This document shows positions 16,826 through 24,750 of a stretch of 64,000 nucleotides of DNA, piece by piece. The notes under the pieces were generated by a model, which was given only the letters and a program-made list of their open reading frames with translations, searched no databases and had not been told where the DNA came from. Location: the NCBI GenBank assembly GCA_018268395.1, contig JAFDWQ010000002.1, forward strand, positions 1 to 64,000, written 5' to 3'. Position 1 is the stretch's first letter. Every line of letters starts with the position of its first letter. The position numbers were made by a program, and so were the translations under genes. The DNA is from Armatimonadota bacterium. Lineage in GTDB: Bacteria; Armatimonadota; Fimbriimonadia; Fimbriimonadales; Fimbriimonadaceae.

Positions 16826-18121
16826 TTACTTGAAGAAGGCCATGGATTCGAGCTTGGCTTTGATCGACTGCAGAAAGCGTCCCGCCGTCAGTCCGTCCAC
16901 CAGGCGGTGGTCGTAGGTCAGGACGATGTTCATCATCGAGCGCACCGCGATCATGTCGTTGACGATGACCGGGCGCTTCACGATCCCGTAGACCCCGATG
17001 ATGCCGCTCTGGGGGGCGTTGATCATCGGCGTGCCCAGGATCGCCCCGTAGGAACCCGGATTGGTCAGAGTGAAGGTCGCGCCTTGGACGTCCTTCACGT
17101 CCAGCTTGTTGCCCCTGGCCCGGGAGGCGATGGACTCGAGGTCTCTGGCGATGTCGACCAAGGACTTGCTTTGGCAGTCCCGGATGACGGGGACGATCAG
17201 TCCGCCCTCACCCTTCTCGCCAAGGGAGACCGCGACGCCCATTTGCACGGTCCGATGGACGGTCACCTGGCCGTCGACGAGGCTCGCGTTGAGATACGGA
17301 TATTCCGCTAAGGCCTCGGTGATCGCTTTGATGAAGAACGGCGTGTACGTGAGCTTGACCCCGTGCGTCGCGAGGAAGCTGTCCTTATTGACGTCGCGGA
17401 ACTGGACGAGCGGCGTCACGTCGACCTCCGTCAGCGTGCTGACGACCGGGACTTGCGACGAACGCACCATCGCCTCAGCGATCATCTTGCGCATACCGAC
17501 GAGGGCGTGCGTCTCGCTGTCCAGCCCACCGGCGGCCGCTTGCGGCTGGCTGAACGTCGGGACAGCGGCCTGCGCGGACAGCGCTGGAGCCGCGGCGCCC
17601 TTGCCGCGCTGCGAAAGGAAGCCCTCAAGGTCCTTCTTGTTGACCCGTCCACCGGCTCCCGAGCCATGGATCGAGGCGAGCTCGGATTCCTGGACGCCGT
17701 GTTCCTTAGCGATGGAGCGGACCAACGGCGAGTACCAGCGACGTCCGTCGGTCGCCGCAGCCGGCTGCGCTTCGGCAGCTTCTGGGGCCGGTGCGAAAGC
17801 GGCGGGGGTCTCTTCTTTAACGGGGCTCGCGGGAGCGCTCTCGACCGCGCCGGCTCCGTCGATCATGGATTGCGCTTTGGACTGGTCGGTTTCGATCAGG
17901 CCCATCGCGTGGAAGACCTCGACTTCACCGCCCTCCGGAATCAGGATCTGGACCAGGACGCCGCTCGCGGGCGCGCCCAGTTCCGTATTGACCTTGTCGG
18001 TCATGATCTCGACCACCGGTTCGTCTTCCTTGACGAATTCGCCGATCTTCTTAAGCCATCGGCTGACCGTGCCTTCGTGCACCGACTCGCCCAGTTCGGG
18101 CATGAGGATCTCTACCGGCAT
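16826..18121 (-). CDS. 2-oxo acid dehydrogenase E2, branched-chain/2-oxoglutarate type
   Basis: 431 residues. Seen: lipoyl domain with Lys43 in IMTDKVNTE, the form found in branched-chain and 2-oxoglutarate E2s; a Pro/Ala linker; subunit-binding domain (YSPLVRSIAKEHGV, GSGAGGRVNKKDLEGFL); and the catalytic domain ending YDHRLVDGLTAGRF. Acyl transfer from lipoyl to CoA in the cytoplasm. E1 and E3 are not adjacent, so the substrate (branched-chain 2-oxo acids or 2-oxoglutarate) is open. Its -10 box lies inside the last codons of the upstream gene, giving it an independent leaderless transcript. Confidence 0.92.
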   Translation of the reverse strand: MPVEILMPELGESVHEGTVSRWLKKIGEFVKEDEPVVEIMTDKVNTELGAPASGVLVQILIPEGGEVEVFHAMGLIETDQSKAQSMIDGAGAVESAPASPVKEETPAAFAPAPEAAEAQPAAATDGRRWYSPLVRSIAKEHGVQESELASIHGSGAGGRVNKKDLEGFLSQRGKGAAAPALSAQAAVPTFSQPQAAAGGLDSETHALVGMRKMIAEAMVRSSQVPVVSTLTEVDVTPLVQFRDVNKDSFLATHGVKLTYTPFFIKAITEALAEYPYLNASLVDGQVTVHRTVQMGVAVSLGEKGEGGLIVPVIRDCQSKSLVDIARDLESIASRARGNKLDVKDVQGATFTLTNPGSYGAILGTPMINAPQSGIIGVYGIVKRPVIVNDMIAVRSMMNIVLTYDHRLVDGLTAGRFLQSIKAKLESMAFFK

Positions 18122-18124
18122 AGG

Positions 18125-20002
18125 TCAGATTCTACCGAAGGGGCGATCCGTGGCCCGGTTCCCCGAGTTTCGAACGAGGCCCTCGGCCTGACGGAGGGCC
18201 GTCGTCCATCTCTTCGCCCTGTCCTGGACGTCTTGCGGCAAGTCTTTCGAGACGTTCCGGCAAGCGAACGGGGCCGATGGTGGTCGGCAAGCTTCGATGT
18301 AGTCCAAGACTTTGCCGGCGAGCACAGCGTCGGTCGTCCAAGTCAATAGGGCGGTCACCGAACTGGAGTGCGGATCGTTTGCGACCGGCTTGCGATAGGG
18401 TTCTAGATGAGGGTCGAGCAAGATCTCGACCGCCGTCATCGTCGCGTCTTTGTCGCGTGTTTTCGTCAAGGCGGCCGCGAGCATTGCGACGCCTTCGGCG
18501 GCTTCTTCGACCTTCTCCTTCTCGAACAAAGCAACAAGAGCCTTCGTGTTGCCCTTTAGCCAAGCCAGCGACTTGGCCTTGTCGTTCCGCACCTTCCAGG
18601 CCACGAACCAGTCCAGGGGCCCTTCATCGGGGGCGGACGTGACGAACAGGCGGTTGTCGGCAAGCTTCAGGTCCGTCTTCGGATCGATCCTGAAGAGATT
18701 GCGCTCGACGACGGTGTACAGCTCACGAAGGTACATCCTGGGCGTCGGACCGGGAAGGAGGACCTTGCCGACGTCGTCGAGGCTGGCACGGTCGGTGACG
18801 ATCCAAAGCCGGGTCTGGTCCCACGGCCCTTTGAACCTCGAATCGCGGGTCATGCGGGCCAGGTCGACGACGGCAGGCCGGGACGGCGGAACCAACCGAT
18901 ACTGTTTCCCCGGCTCCGGTTCTCGCTTCTTGATGTTCAGACAAAGCGTCCGGACGTCCTTGACGGCTCGGTCGAACACGTTCCATGGATTGGCCTCGAC
19001 GTTGAGCGTCAGGGAACCGACGTTGCTGCCGGTCATGAACTCGATCGTGGCGTCCTCGACCAAGACGGTGTCTTGGAGCGAGCCGTCGACGCACTGGAAC
19101 TCCCATCCGGCGGGAATGATCAGCTTGTCGCAGTCCGGCGGCTTGTTCGACACGGTCACGGTAAAGCGGTCCATCGACTGACCGACAAGCGTAAGGCCCA
19201 AGCCTTCGAGCCCTTTGCCGTCAAGACGGTGGCGGTCGTCGCCGTGCATGCAGACCAACCCTGTCCCGTTGTCGCCAGGTCCCCAGAAGCCGACTTCCTT
19301 GTCCTTGTCGTCGCTGACGATACTGCAGCGGCAGACGACCTCTTTGCCCTCGCCGTCCCGGACGCTGTCAGGGACGGGAACGGTTCCAGAGATCTTCGAA
19401 GTCCTGACAGGGCCTTGTGTCGTGACGACGGACCCGTCCGGCATACGGGTCTCCCGTTTCAGCGTATAGGTCAACACGCATTCAATGTCGTGCACATCGT
19501 AGACCTTCTGCTTGTACGAGCACGGATCTTGGTTCCAGCAGCCGAATTTAGCCTTCAGTTGGAGCGCGGGATCGGATTCGTACGCCTGTCCTCCCATGCG
19601 CTCGTAAGTCGCCGTCATCGCCGTGTACCCGTAGTTCCTTGTCTCGCTCATTCCGGTGAACCGGGCAACGTCTTGATCGAGCTGTTCCGGAACCTCCATG
19701 TCAGGGAACAGCGGTCCGAGCGAGACGTCGTGAATCGCCGTGCAGGGTGTGTCGCAACTCTGATCGCACTGTTCGTGCAGCAGGTGCTTCTTACCTCGGC
19801 AAAAGCCCCCGCATTGGAGGTCGTCGTTGCGGTAGATGGTCCTTCTGCCTTTATCGGTCCACTTCCAGCTGACTTCGAGCACCGTGAAGACGGTCTCGCC
19901 TTGCGGGCCGATCGACCATTGGCAACTACCGTCCGCCGGCAGCTTCTGGGCGAAGACCTGAACGGCCAGAACAAGTCCCAATCCGAGGGCGACAAGACGC
20001 AT
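18125..20002 (-). CDS. Cysteine-rich secreted protein of unknown function
   Basis: 625 residues, not recognised. Seen: signal peptide (MRLVALGLGLVLAVQVFAQ), then a cysteine-dense segment (LQCGGFCRGKKHLL, EQCDQSCDTPC), further paired cysteines (FGCWNQDPC, VVCRC), a central beta-rich region, and a helical C-terminal part (AWLKGNTKALVALFEKEKV, EEAAEGVAMLAAAL) that looks HEAT- or TPR-like. Many disulphides are likely in an exported protein. TATAAT ends 8 nt before the ATG. Three bases separate its stop from the E2 start. Confidence 0.75.
   Translation of the reverse strand: MRLVALGLGLVLAVQVFAQKLPADGSCQWSIGPQGETVFTVLEVSWKWTDKGRRTIYRNDDLQCGGFCRGKKHLLHEQCDQSCDTPCTAIHDVSLGPLFPDMEVPEQLDQDVARFTGMSETRNYGYTAMTATYERMGGQAYESDPALQLKAKFGCWNQDPCSYKQKVYDVHDIECVLTYTLKRETRMPDGSVVTTQGPVRTSKISGTVPVPDSVRDGEGKEVVCRCSIVSDDKDKEVGFWGPGDNGTGLVCMHGDDRHRLDGKGLEGLGLTLVGQSMDRFTVTVSNKPPDCDKLIIPAGWEFQCVDGSLQDTVLVEDATIEFMTGSNVGSLTLNVEANPWNVFDRAVKDVRTLCLNIKKREPEPGKQYRLVPPSRPAVVDLARMTRDSRFKGPWDQTRLWIVTDRASLDDVGKVLLPGPTPRMYLRELYTVVERNLFRIDPKTDLKLADNRLFVTSAPDEGPLDWFVAWKVRNDKAKSLAWLKGNTKALVALFEKEKVEEAAEGVAMLAAALTKTRDKDATMTAVEILLDPHLEPYRKPVANDPHSSSVTALLTWTTDAVLAGKVLDYIEACRPPSAPFACRNVSKDLPQDVQDRAKRWTTALRQAEGLVRNSGNRATDRPFGRI
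18129..18134 (-). promoter_or_regulatory. -10 box for the second E2, inside the upstream gene
   Basis: TAGAAT on the minus strand is spelled by the last sense codons of the Cys-rich protein gene; its last base is 8 nt before the E2 ATG. Confidence 0.55.
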
Positions 20003-20009
20003 CAGGACG

Positions 20010-20015
20010 ATTATA
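20010..20015 (-). promoter_or_regulatory. -10 box, leaderless start of the Cys-rich protein gene
   Basis: TATAAT, last base 8 nt before the ATG. Confidence 0.6.
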
Positions 20016-20091
20016 GGGGTTTCTCAACCGGAAAGACACCGGTGAAACCGAGTTTCTTCGCGCAGCTAACCCTTACCGTGACGGAGGTTCT

Positions 20092-21012
20092 TCAGGCTGG
20101 AACATGGAGGAAGCTCTTGAGGTCTTCTTCGCCGACTGCGGGCTCCCCAGGCGAGACGTTGTCCAACTTCCCTTCTTTCATCCAGGTCTCGAGTTCGTCC
20201 ACTAACGAGAACAAGTGGTCGAAGGAATCGACGACGAAGAGCAACGGCTGGTAATGGTCGATCTCGAAGTACTGGTTGACGACCCACTCGAGCTGGACGG
20301 GATACCGTTGCACGTCGGGAGATTCGATGCTGTACTGGAGTTCGCCGAAGCTGGACAGCAAGCCGCTCCCATAGGCCCGGTGTCCGCCCGTAGCCTTGTC
20401 CTTCATGAGACCGAATTCGATGGTGAACCAGAAAAACCGTGCCATCGCTTTGATGACGCTCGTCAGCTTCCGAAGCTTTTCGTCCTTGTCCTGGATGCCT
20501 GCTGCGATGTCGGCCGCCGTATGGGCGCAGTCACCGAACTTGACGAGCGTATCGGCGAAGGCCTTGTCCGTATGCATCGGCACGTGGCCCGCGATGTCGT
20601 GGAAGATGTCCGGCTCGGGAAGATAGTCCAGTTTGGACGCGTCACGGATCGTGATCGTCGTCGGGAAATCGCGCTCACGGAGACAGTCGAAGAACTGGAA
20701 CGCCGGGACGTAGCCGCTGACGGCCTTGGCCCGGAAACCGGTGAGGGGGCACAAGAACTTATTGACGTCGTCAAGCTTCGGCACCTGGTCCGGATCGAGG
20801 CACAGGTTTTCGATCCCTTTCAGAAAGTGCTCGTTGGCGTACTTGTGCCATTGAGGCACCATCCTGCTGAAGAGCTGCCGCCAAGCTTCATGGTTCTCGG
20901 TGGAATAGAGGTCGTACGGTTGCTCGATGTAGAGCCGACCGTGTTCCCTGGCGTCCTCGATGTAAGGCGCCCGGGTCGTGGTCATGCCGATGCCAGGGGG
21001 AAAGGTCGTCAT
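20092..21012 (-). CDS. phhA: Phenylalanine 4-monooxygenase (aromatic amino acid hydroxylase)
   Basis: 306 residues. Iron- and pterin-dependent hydroxylation of Phe to Tyr. Seen: the iron-ligand motif PDIFHDIAGHVPMHTD with two His, and the third ligand Glu in FWFTIEFGLMK; also YGSGLLSSFGEL and a C-terminal DHYQPLLFVVDSFDHLF. Length fits the bacterial catalytic domain; there is no regulatory ACT domain. The start at MTTFPPG is supported by GAGG 8 nt upstream and because a TAGAAT -10 box overlaps the earlier ATG at 21045. A pterin dehydratase is not adjacent. Confidence 0.93.
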   Translation of the reverse strand: MTTFPPGIGMTTTRAPYIEDAREHGRLYIEQPYDLYSTENHEAWRQLFSRMVPQWHKYANEHFLKGIENLCLDPDQVPKLDDVNKFLCPLTGFRAKAVSGYVPAFQFFDCLRERDFPTTITIRDASKLDYLPEPDIFHDIAGHVPMHTDKAFADTLVKFGDCAHTAADIAAGIQDKDEKLRKLTSVIKAMARFFWFTIEFGLMKDKATGGHRAYGSGLLSSFGELQYSIESPDVQRYPVQLEWVVNQYFEIDHYQPLLFVVDSFDHLFSLVDELETWMKEGKLDNVSPGEPAVGEEDLKSFLHVPA

Positions 21013-21043
21013 CCGTTCAACCTCATAGGGCCGCGTCGCCCTC

Positions 21044-21049
21044 ATTCTA
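21044..21049 (-). promoter_or_regulatory. -10 box for the phenylalanine hydroxylase gene
   Basis: TAGAAT on the minus strand. It overlaps the upstream ATG at 21045 and so argues for translation from 21012, about 25 nt into the transcript, with a GAGG Shine-Dalgarno. Confidence 0.5.
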
Positions 21050-21089
21050 GCAGGACGGGACTGACCGCTCCAGTGTGTCCGGACCTAGG

Positions 21090-21860
21090 TCAATCGAGCC
21101 CGAGAGCAGGCAGAAGCCTCGTCAGCGAGTCCATTTCCAGATCCGGCGTCGGACCTTCGGCAGGCTTGTCCTCAGGACGACCGGTCTTCGAGCTGGGAGG
21201 CACGTCGCTCGGCCTCCGGATCCATGCGGTCTGCCAACCGACTTCGATGGCCGGAAGCATGTCGTGCGCATAGCTGTTCCCGACGAAGAGGATCTCGCGA
21301 CCTTTGCACCCGACCGCGAGTTCCGCTTTCCGCATGACCGACGGATGGGGTTTACCGACCCCCATCTCGCCTTCGATCAGGACATGGTCGAACAGATGGC
21401 CGATCTTCAAGGTCTCGATTTCTTGACGCTGGACGTCGGCGGGACCGTTCGTGATCAGTCCGAGGGGATAACGGCCGTGAAGGCGTTCGAGCACGCCCAT
21501 GACCTCGGGGAACAACTTGAGCCGGGCGTCCCGTTCGCGACCGTAGGCGTCTCCGATCTTCCACGCCAGTTCGGCGTCCTTGATGCCGAGGGCTTCGAGC
21601 GACTCGTTGATCAGTTGGATGCGAGTGACGGAGCCTTGCGTCAGATAAATCTCGTACCAGTGGCTCGTTTTGAGTTCGTGGGCGAAGCGGCGGAACTCGT
21701 TCGCCCATGCGGCGAGCGACTCTTCCAGCGTGTGCCCGGGGACCGGATGGCGGCGCAGCGCCTCCGCCAGACCCGCCTTGGCCGCGTCCCAATAGCCGCA
21801 GAGAGTGTCGTCGAGGTCGAAGTAGACCGCCGATACCCCCTCCAGCCGCTTTGCTTCCAC
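21090..21860 (-). CDS. HAD-superfamily hydrolase (YjjG/pyrophosphatase-like)
   Basis: 256 residues. Seen: HAD motif I AVYFDLDDTLCG with nucleophile Asp, a helical cap, motif II LGLITNGP, and motif III/IV GKPHPSVM and FVGNSYAHDML. Such enzymes dephosphorylate nucleotides or sugar phosphates; the substrate is not predictable. The Pro-rich C-terminal ~35 residues extend past the fold. Start is GTG, supported by CACAAT ending 8 nt before it. It is divergent from the Fpg gene. Confidence 0.88.
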   Translation of the reverse strand: MEAKRLEGVSAVYFDLDDTLCGYWDAAKAGLAEALRRHPVPGHTLEESLAAWANEFRRFAHELKTSHWYEIYLTQGSVTRIQLINESLEALGIKDAELAWKIGDAYGRERDARLKLFPEVMGVLERLHGRYPLGLITNGPADVQRQEIETLKIGHLFDHVLIEGEMGVGKPHPSVMRKAELAVGCKGREILFVGNSYAHDMLPAIEVGWQTAWIRRPSDVPPSSKTGRPEDKPAEGPTPDLEMDSLTRLLPALGLD

Positions 21861-21867
21861 GGGAGGG

Positions 21868-21873
21868 ATTGTG
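21868..21873 (-). promoter_or_regulatory. -10 box, leaderless GTG start of the HAD gene
   Basis: CACAAT, last base 8 nt before GTG. Confidence 0.45.
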
Positions 21874-21916
21874 CGTCCTCCGTCCGGGCCATTGGGTCTG
21901 CTGGCCCGAAAAGGTG

Positions 21917-21922
21917 TAGGAT
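21917..21922 (+). promoter_or_regulatory. -10 box for the Fpg gene
   Basis: TAGGAT, last base 9 nt before the ATG; leader about 2 nt. Confidence 0.5.
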
Positions 21923-21930
21923 GGCGCTCG

Positions 21931-22824
21931 ATGCCGGAGCTTCCCGACGTCGAACTCTACGTCTCGAAGATCAAAGAACGGACACTCGGGACGACGCTCC
22001 TGCGGACCGGTCTGAAAACGCCTTTCCTCCTCCGGAGCACCGATCCGCCGGTCACGGCGGTCCAAGGCAAGGCGTTGCGCGACGTGACCCGCCTGGGCAA
22101 GCGGATCGTGCTCGGCTTCGACGGCGACCTGTTCTTCGTGATCCATCTGATGATCGCCGGCCGGTTCCAGTGGAAGGCTTCGGGTTCTCGACCGCCCGGC
22201 CGCATCACGCTCGCCGTCTTCTCGTTCGACCATGGCGACCTGGTCCTGACCGAGGCGAGCAAGAAGCGGCGTGCTTCCCTGCACGTCGTCCAGGGTCAGG
22301 AGGGTTTGGTCGCGCACGATCCTGGCGGGGTCGACCCTTTGCTCGGTCCGTTCGCGGCGTTCTCGACCGCGCTCCACCTCCAGAACCGCACCTTGAAGAG
22401 GGCCCTGACGGATCCGAAGACGTTGAGCGGGATCGGCAACGCGTACAGCGACGAGATCCTCTGGGCGGCCGGTCTTTCTCCGCTCCGACTGACGTCGCAC
22501 CTGACCGACGAAGAGACCAGAAGGCTGTGGGAGGCGACGAGGACGACGCTCACGGCGTGGAAGGACCGTTTGTCCGAAGACTTCAAGGACAAGTTTCCAG
22601 GCCCGGGCGACGTCACGGCGTTCCGACCGGACTTCGCCGTCCATGGCAAATTCGGCGCGCCGTGCCCGAAGTGTGGCCACAAAGTCCAGAGGATCGTCTA
22701 TGCGGAGAACGAGACGAACTATTGTGCCGCGTGTCAGAACGAAGGCCGGCTCCTGGCTGACAGGGCCTTGTCCCGGCTCCTGAAGTCCGACTGGCCAAGG
22801 ACCCTGGAAGACACGGAGTCGTGA
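21931..22824 (+). CDS. mutM: Formamidopyrimidine-DNA glycosylase (Fpg/Nei family)
   Basis: 297 residues. Base-excision repair of oxidised purines with AP-lyase activity. Seen: MPELPDVE at the N-terminus, where Pro2 becomes the catalytic amine and Glu3 assists; a conserved Lys in RLGKRIVLGFDGD; the helix-two-turn-helix LSGIGNAYSDEILWAAGLSP; and a C-terminal zinc finger (CPKCGHKV, YCAACQ). This exact N-terminus fixes the start, because the active residue must be position 2. Members of this lineage vary between 8-oxoG and Nei-like preference. Confidence 0.94.
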   Translation: MPELPDVELYVSKIKERTLGTTLLRTGLKTPFLLRSTDPPVTAVQGKALRDVTRLGKRIVLGFDGDLFFVIHLMIAGRFQWKASGSRPPGRITLAVFSFDHGDLVLTEASKKRRASLHVVQGQEGLVAHDPGGVDPLLGPFAAFSTALHLQNRTLKRALTDPKTLSGIGNAYSDEILWAAGLSPLRLTSHLTDEETRRLWEATRTTLTAWKDRLSEDFKDKFPGPGDVTAFRPDFAVHGKFGAPCPKCGHKVQRIVYAENETNYCAACQNEGRLLADRALSRLLKSDWPRTLEDTES

Positions 22825-22885
22825 CCGACGGGAAAACTCGAAGAAAAGTTCGTGTTTTCGGTGACACGCACGGCCTTATCGACAG

Positions 22886-22891
22886 TACAAT
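22886..22891 (+). promoter_or_regulatory. -10 box for the GIY-YIG-like gene
   Basis: TACAAT, last base 13 nt before the ATG; leader about 6 nt. Confidence 0.5.
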
Positions 22892-22903
22892 GTTCCAAGG
22901 GCC

Positions 22904-23362
22904 ATGGCGACCTACTTCTATGTGGCGTCCGACGACTCGCGAAACATCGTTACGGGAGTCACGAGGAACTTGGAAGGGGCGATGCGGATGTTGCGTAGCG
23001 GGCCGGACGAAAAGGCCTACGCCGCACGTCTCGTCTTCGCCCGTGCGTTCGACTCGTTGTTCGAATCCTTGGAGTTCGAAAAGACGTTCCTGTCCTTGAG
23101 CCCGAGGAAACGCGAGATCCTGATCTCCTCCGTCAACCCCACGTGGGCCGACTGGTGCGACGACCTCTATCCCGGCCTTTCCGCCGTCGCCTATGCGGAC
23201 GCCGTGACCGACGTCCTCTCCAGTTGGGACGAGGACGACGATTCCGGAGGGATCCGTGCCCGGTTGCCTGTGGCGCCCCTCGATCCGACGCGGGTCCGCT
23301 CGGCCGGGTCTGCCAAAGACCTTCCCGAGAACAACGGGGTCAATTGGAACGCGGTGTCTTGA
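22904..23362 (+). CDS. Degenerate GIY-YIG-like protein, unknown function
   Basis: 152 residues. Seen: the N-terminus ATYFYVASDDSRNIVTGVTRNLEGAM follows the layout of small GIY-YIG endonucleases (YVYIL, then LYIGVTxDLxRR), and SLSPRKREILISSVNPTW matches their KWRRxxKIxLIExxNPxW region, ending WCDDLYP. The catalytic Tyr and Arg positions are replaced (VTG in place of YIG, EGA in place of ERR), so nuclease activity is unlikely. The last 50 residues are acidic then disordered. Family assignment is my inference from pattern. Its tail overlaps the convergent lipoprotein gene by 23 nt. Confidence 0.7.
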   Translation: MATYFYVASDDSRNIVTGVTRNLEGAMRMLRSGPDEKAYAARLVFARAFDSLFESLEFEKTFLSLSPRKREILISSVNPTWADWCDDLYPGLSAVAYADAVTDVLSSWDEDDDSGGIRARLPVAPLDPTRVRSAGSAKDLPENNGVNWNAVS

Positions 23363-23999
23363 CCTTCACGAAGACGAGTTCGCTGCCCTGGAGTTGAAGC
23401 GTGAGCTTCTTGGCCCCCTTGTCATAGGTCAGGTCGAAACTCGTGGGCGAACCCGCTTCTGTCAGGACCTCGTTCGGGAGCAGGCGGACGTTGAGGCCGT
23501 CCATCCTATACGTGCCGAAGCTCTTGCCCGTCACGAAATCCGCGAAGAACTTCCCGTCTTCCCTCAACTGGATCGACATCCGTTCGGCGGCCTGTTGGGC
23601 GGCTTCGGCGTATTCAAGAGCCGTCGCAGCTTTCGGGTCGCCGTTCGCTCCTTGCTCTCTAAGTTTCCTGATGCCGTTGTCGAGTTGGCGCTTGGTCTCG
23701 TCCGTGACCTCGATCTGGTAGTCGCCGTAAACCGTCGGGTCCGTCTTTCCGGCCTTGAAGGACCCTTTCTTCTCGAGAAGGGGCTTTTTCGGCTCCGGTT
23801 TCGGCCGCTCCTGAGCGGCCGCGGCGATTTCTTCGGTGACAGGATGGGGCACGAGCACCGTCTCTTTGTCTCCGGCCCTCAGTTTCGGTAGCCTGTCGTC
23901 GGACAGGCCGACCTTTGTCGGCTCCTGTTGCGGGGCGCAACCGACCGAAAGAAGGACCGCGAAGGCGGCTCCCACGGCGAACACCGTCGTCCGTTTCAC
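23340..23999 (-). CDS. Lipoprotein of unknown function, coupled to transaldolase
   Basis: 219 residues from a GTG start. Seen: lipoprotein signal ending LLSVGC, a Pro/Lys-rich linker, a helical segment (ETKRQLDNGIRKLREQ, ALEYAEAAQQAAERM) and a beta-like C-terminus (MSIQLREDGKFFADFVTG, LTLQLQGSELVFVKV) resembling small lipocalin-type or MlaA-independent folds; no family recognised. GTGA overlaps the transaldolase stop, so translation is coupled, though a functional link is not obvious. Longer upstream readings are antisense or out of frame with transaldolase. Confidence 0.8.
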   Translation of the reverse strand: MKRTTVFAVGAAFAVLLSVGCAPQQEPTKVGLSDDRLPKLRAGDKETVLVPHPVTEEIAAAAQERPKPEPKKPLLEKKGSFKAGKTDPTVYGDYQIEVTDETKRQLDNGIRKLREQGANGDPKAATALEYAEAAQQAAERMSIQLREDGKFFADFVTGKSFGTYRMDGLNVRLLPNEVLTEAGSPTSFDLTYDKGAKKLTLQLQGSELVFVKVKTPRSN

Positions 24000-24670
24000 G
24001 CTACGCCTGCCGGGTCGAAGATCGAGAGGCCGGCCTTGTTCCAATCGTCGAGGAAGCGTTGAAGGCCGCTGTCGGTCAGAGGGTGCTTGAAGAGCTGCTT
24101 CATCACGGACAACGGCATGGTCGCCACGTGGGCCCTCGCCGCCACAGACTGCACGACGTGTTGGGGGTGCCTCACGCTGGCGACGAGGACTTCGCTCTCG
24201 AAACCATAAGACTCGACCATGTCGACCGTCGCCGCCACGGCTTCCATTCCGTCGCCGCTGATGTCGTCGACCCGGCCGACGAAGTTGCTGATGTACGTCG
24301 CCCCGGCTTTGGCCGCCAAGAGGGCTTGGCTGACCGTGAACACTAAGGTTACGTTCGTCCGCACGCCCCGCTCGGTCAGCGTCGACACCAAGCGGACGCC
24401 AGGCTCGATCAAAGGCACCTTGACGACGATCTGCTCGTGCCAAGACGAGATTTCTAGGGCTTCCTTGACCATCGTGTCGTAATCGGTCGCCACGACTTCG
24501 GCGCTGATCGCACCGCCCGGTACCAGTTCGCAGATCTTGAGGACCGTCTCGCGGAAGCCTTTGCCCGACTTTGCGATCAAGGTCGGGTTCGTCGTGACGC
24601 CGTCGATGACGCCCCAGTCGGCCGCTTGGCGCACTTCTTCGATGTCGCCCGTATCGAGGAACAGCTTCAT
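23996..24670 (-). CDS. Transaldolase, small TalC/fructose-6-phosphate aldolase type
   Basis: 224 residues, the normal size of the single-domain type. Seen: MKLFLDTGDIEEV at the N-terminus, GVTTNPTLIAKSG, the Schiff-base Lys in HEQIVVKVPL, and SNFVGRVDDI and VLVASVRHPQHV further on. It moves dihydroxyacetone units in the pentose phosphate pathway. ATG 24670 is preferred over 24679 because TACAAT ends 8 nt before it and overlaps the earlier ATG. Divergent from mnmE across a compact double promoter. Confidence 0.94.
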   Translation of the reverse strand: MKLFLDTGDIEEVRQAADWGVIDGVTTNPTLIAKSGKGFRETVLKICELVPGGAISAEVVATDYDTMVKEALEISSWHEQIVVKVPLIEPGVRLVSTLTERGVRTNVTLVFTVSQALLAAKAGATYISNFVGRVDDISGDGMEAVAATVDMVESYGFESEVLVASVRHPQHVVQSVAARAHVATMPLSVMKQLFKHPLTDSGLQRFLDDWNKAGLSIFDPAGVA

Positions 24671-24677
24671 CGCCCTC

Positions 24678-24683
24678 ATTGTA
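24678..24683 (-). promoter_or_regulatory. -10 box, leaderless transaldolase start
   Basis: TACAAT, last base 8 nt before ATG 24670. Confidence 0.6.
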
Positions 24684-24738
24684 CAGGCCTATGGACCCTG
24701 GGACGGGGGCACGACCGACCCGGTGCGGCCGTTGTCGG

Positions 24739-24744
24739 TACGAT
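24739..24744 (+). promoter_or_regulatory. -10 box, leaderless GTG start of mnmE
   Basis: TACGAT, last base exactly 7 nt before the GTG. Confidence 0.6.
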
Positions 24745-24750
24745 CAACGG

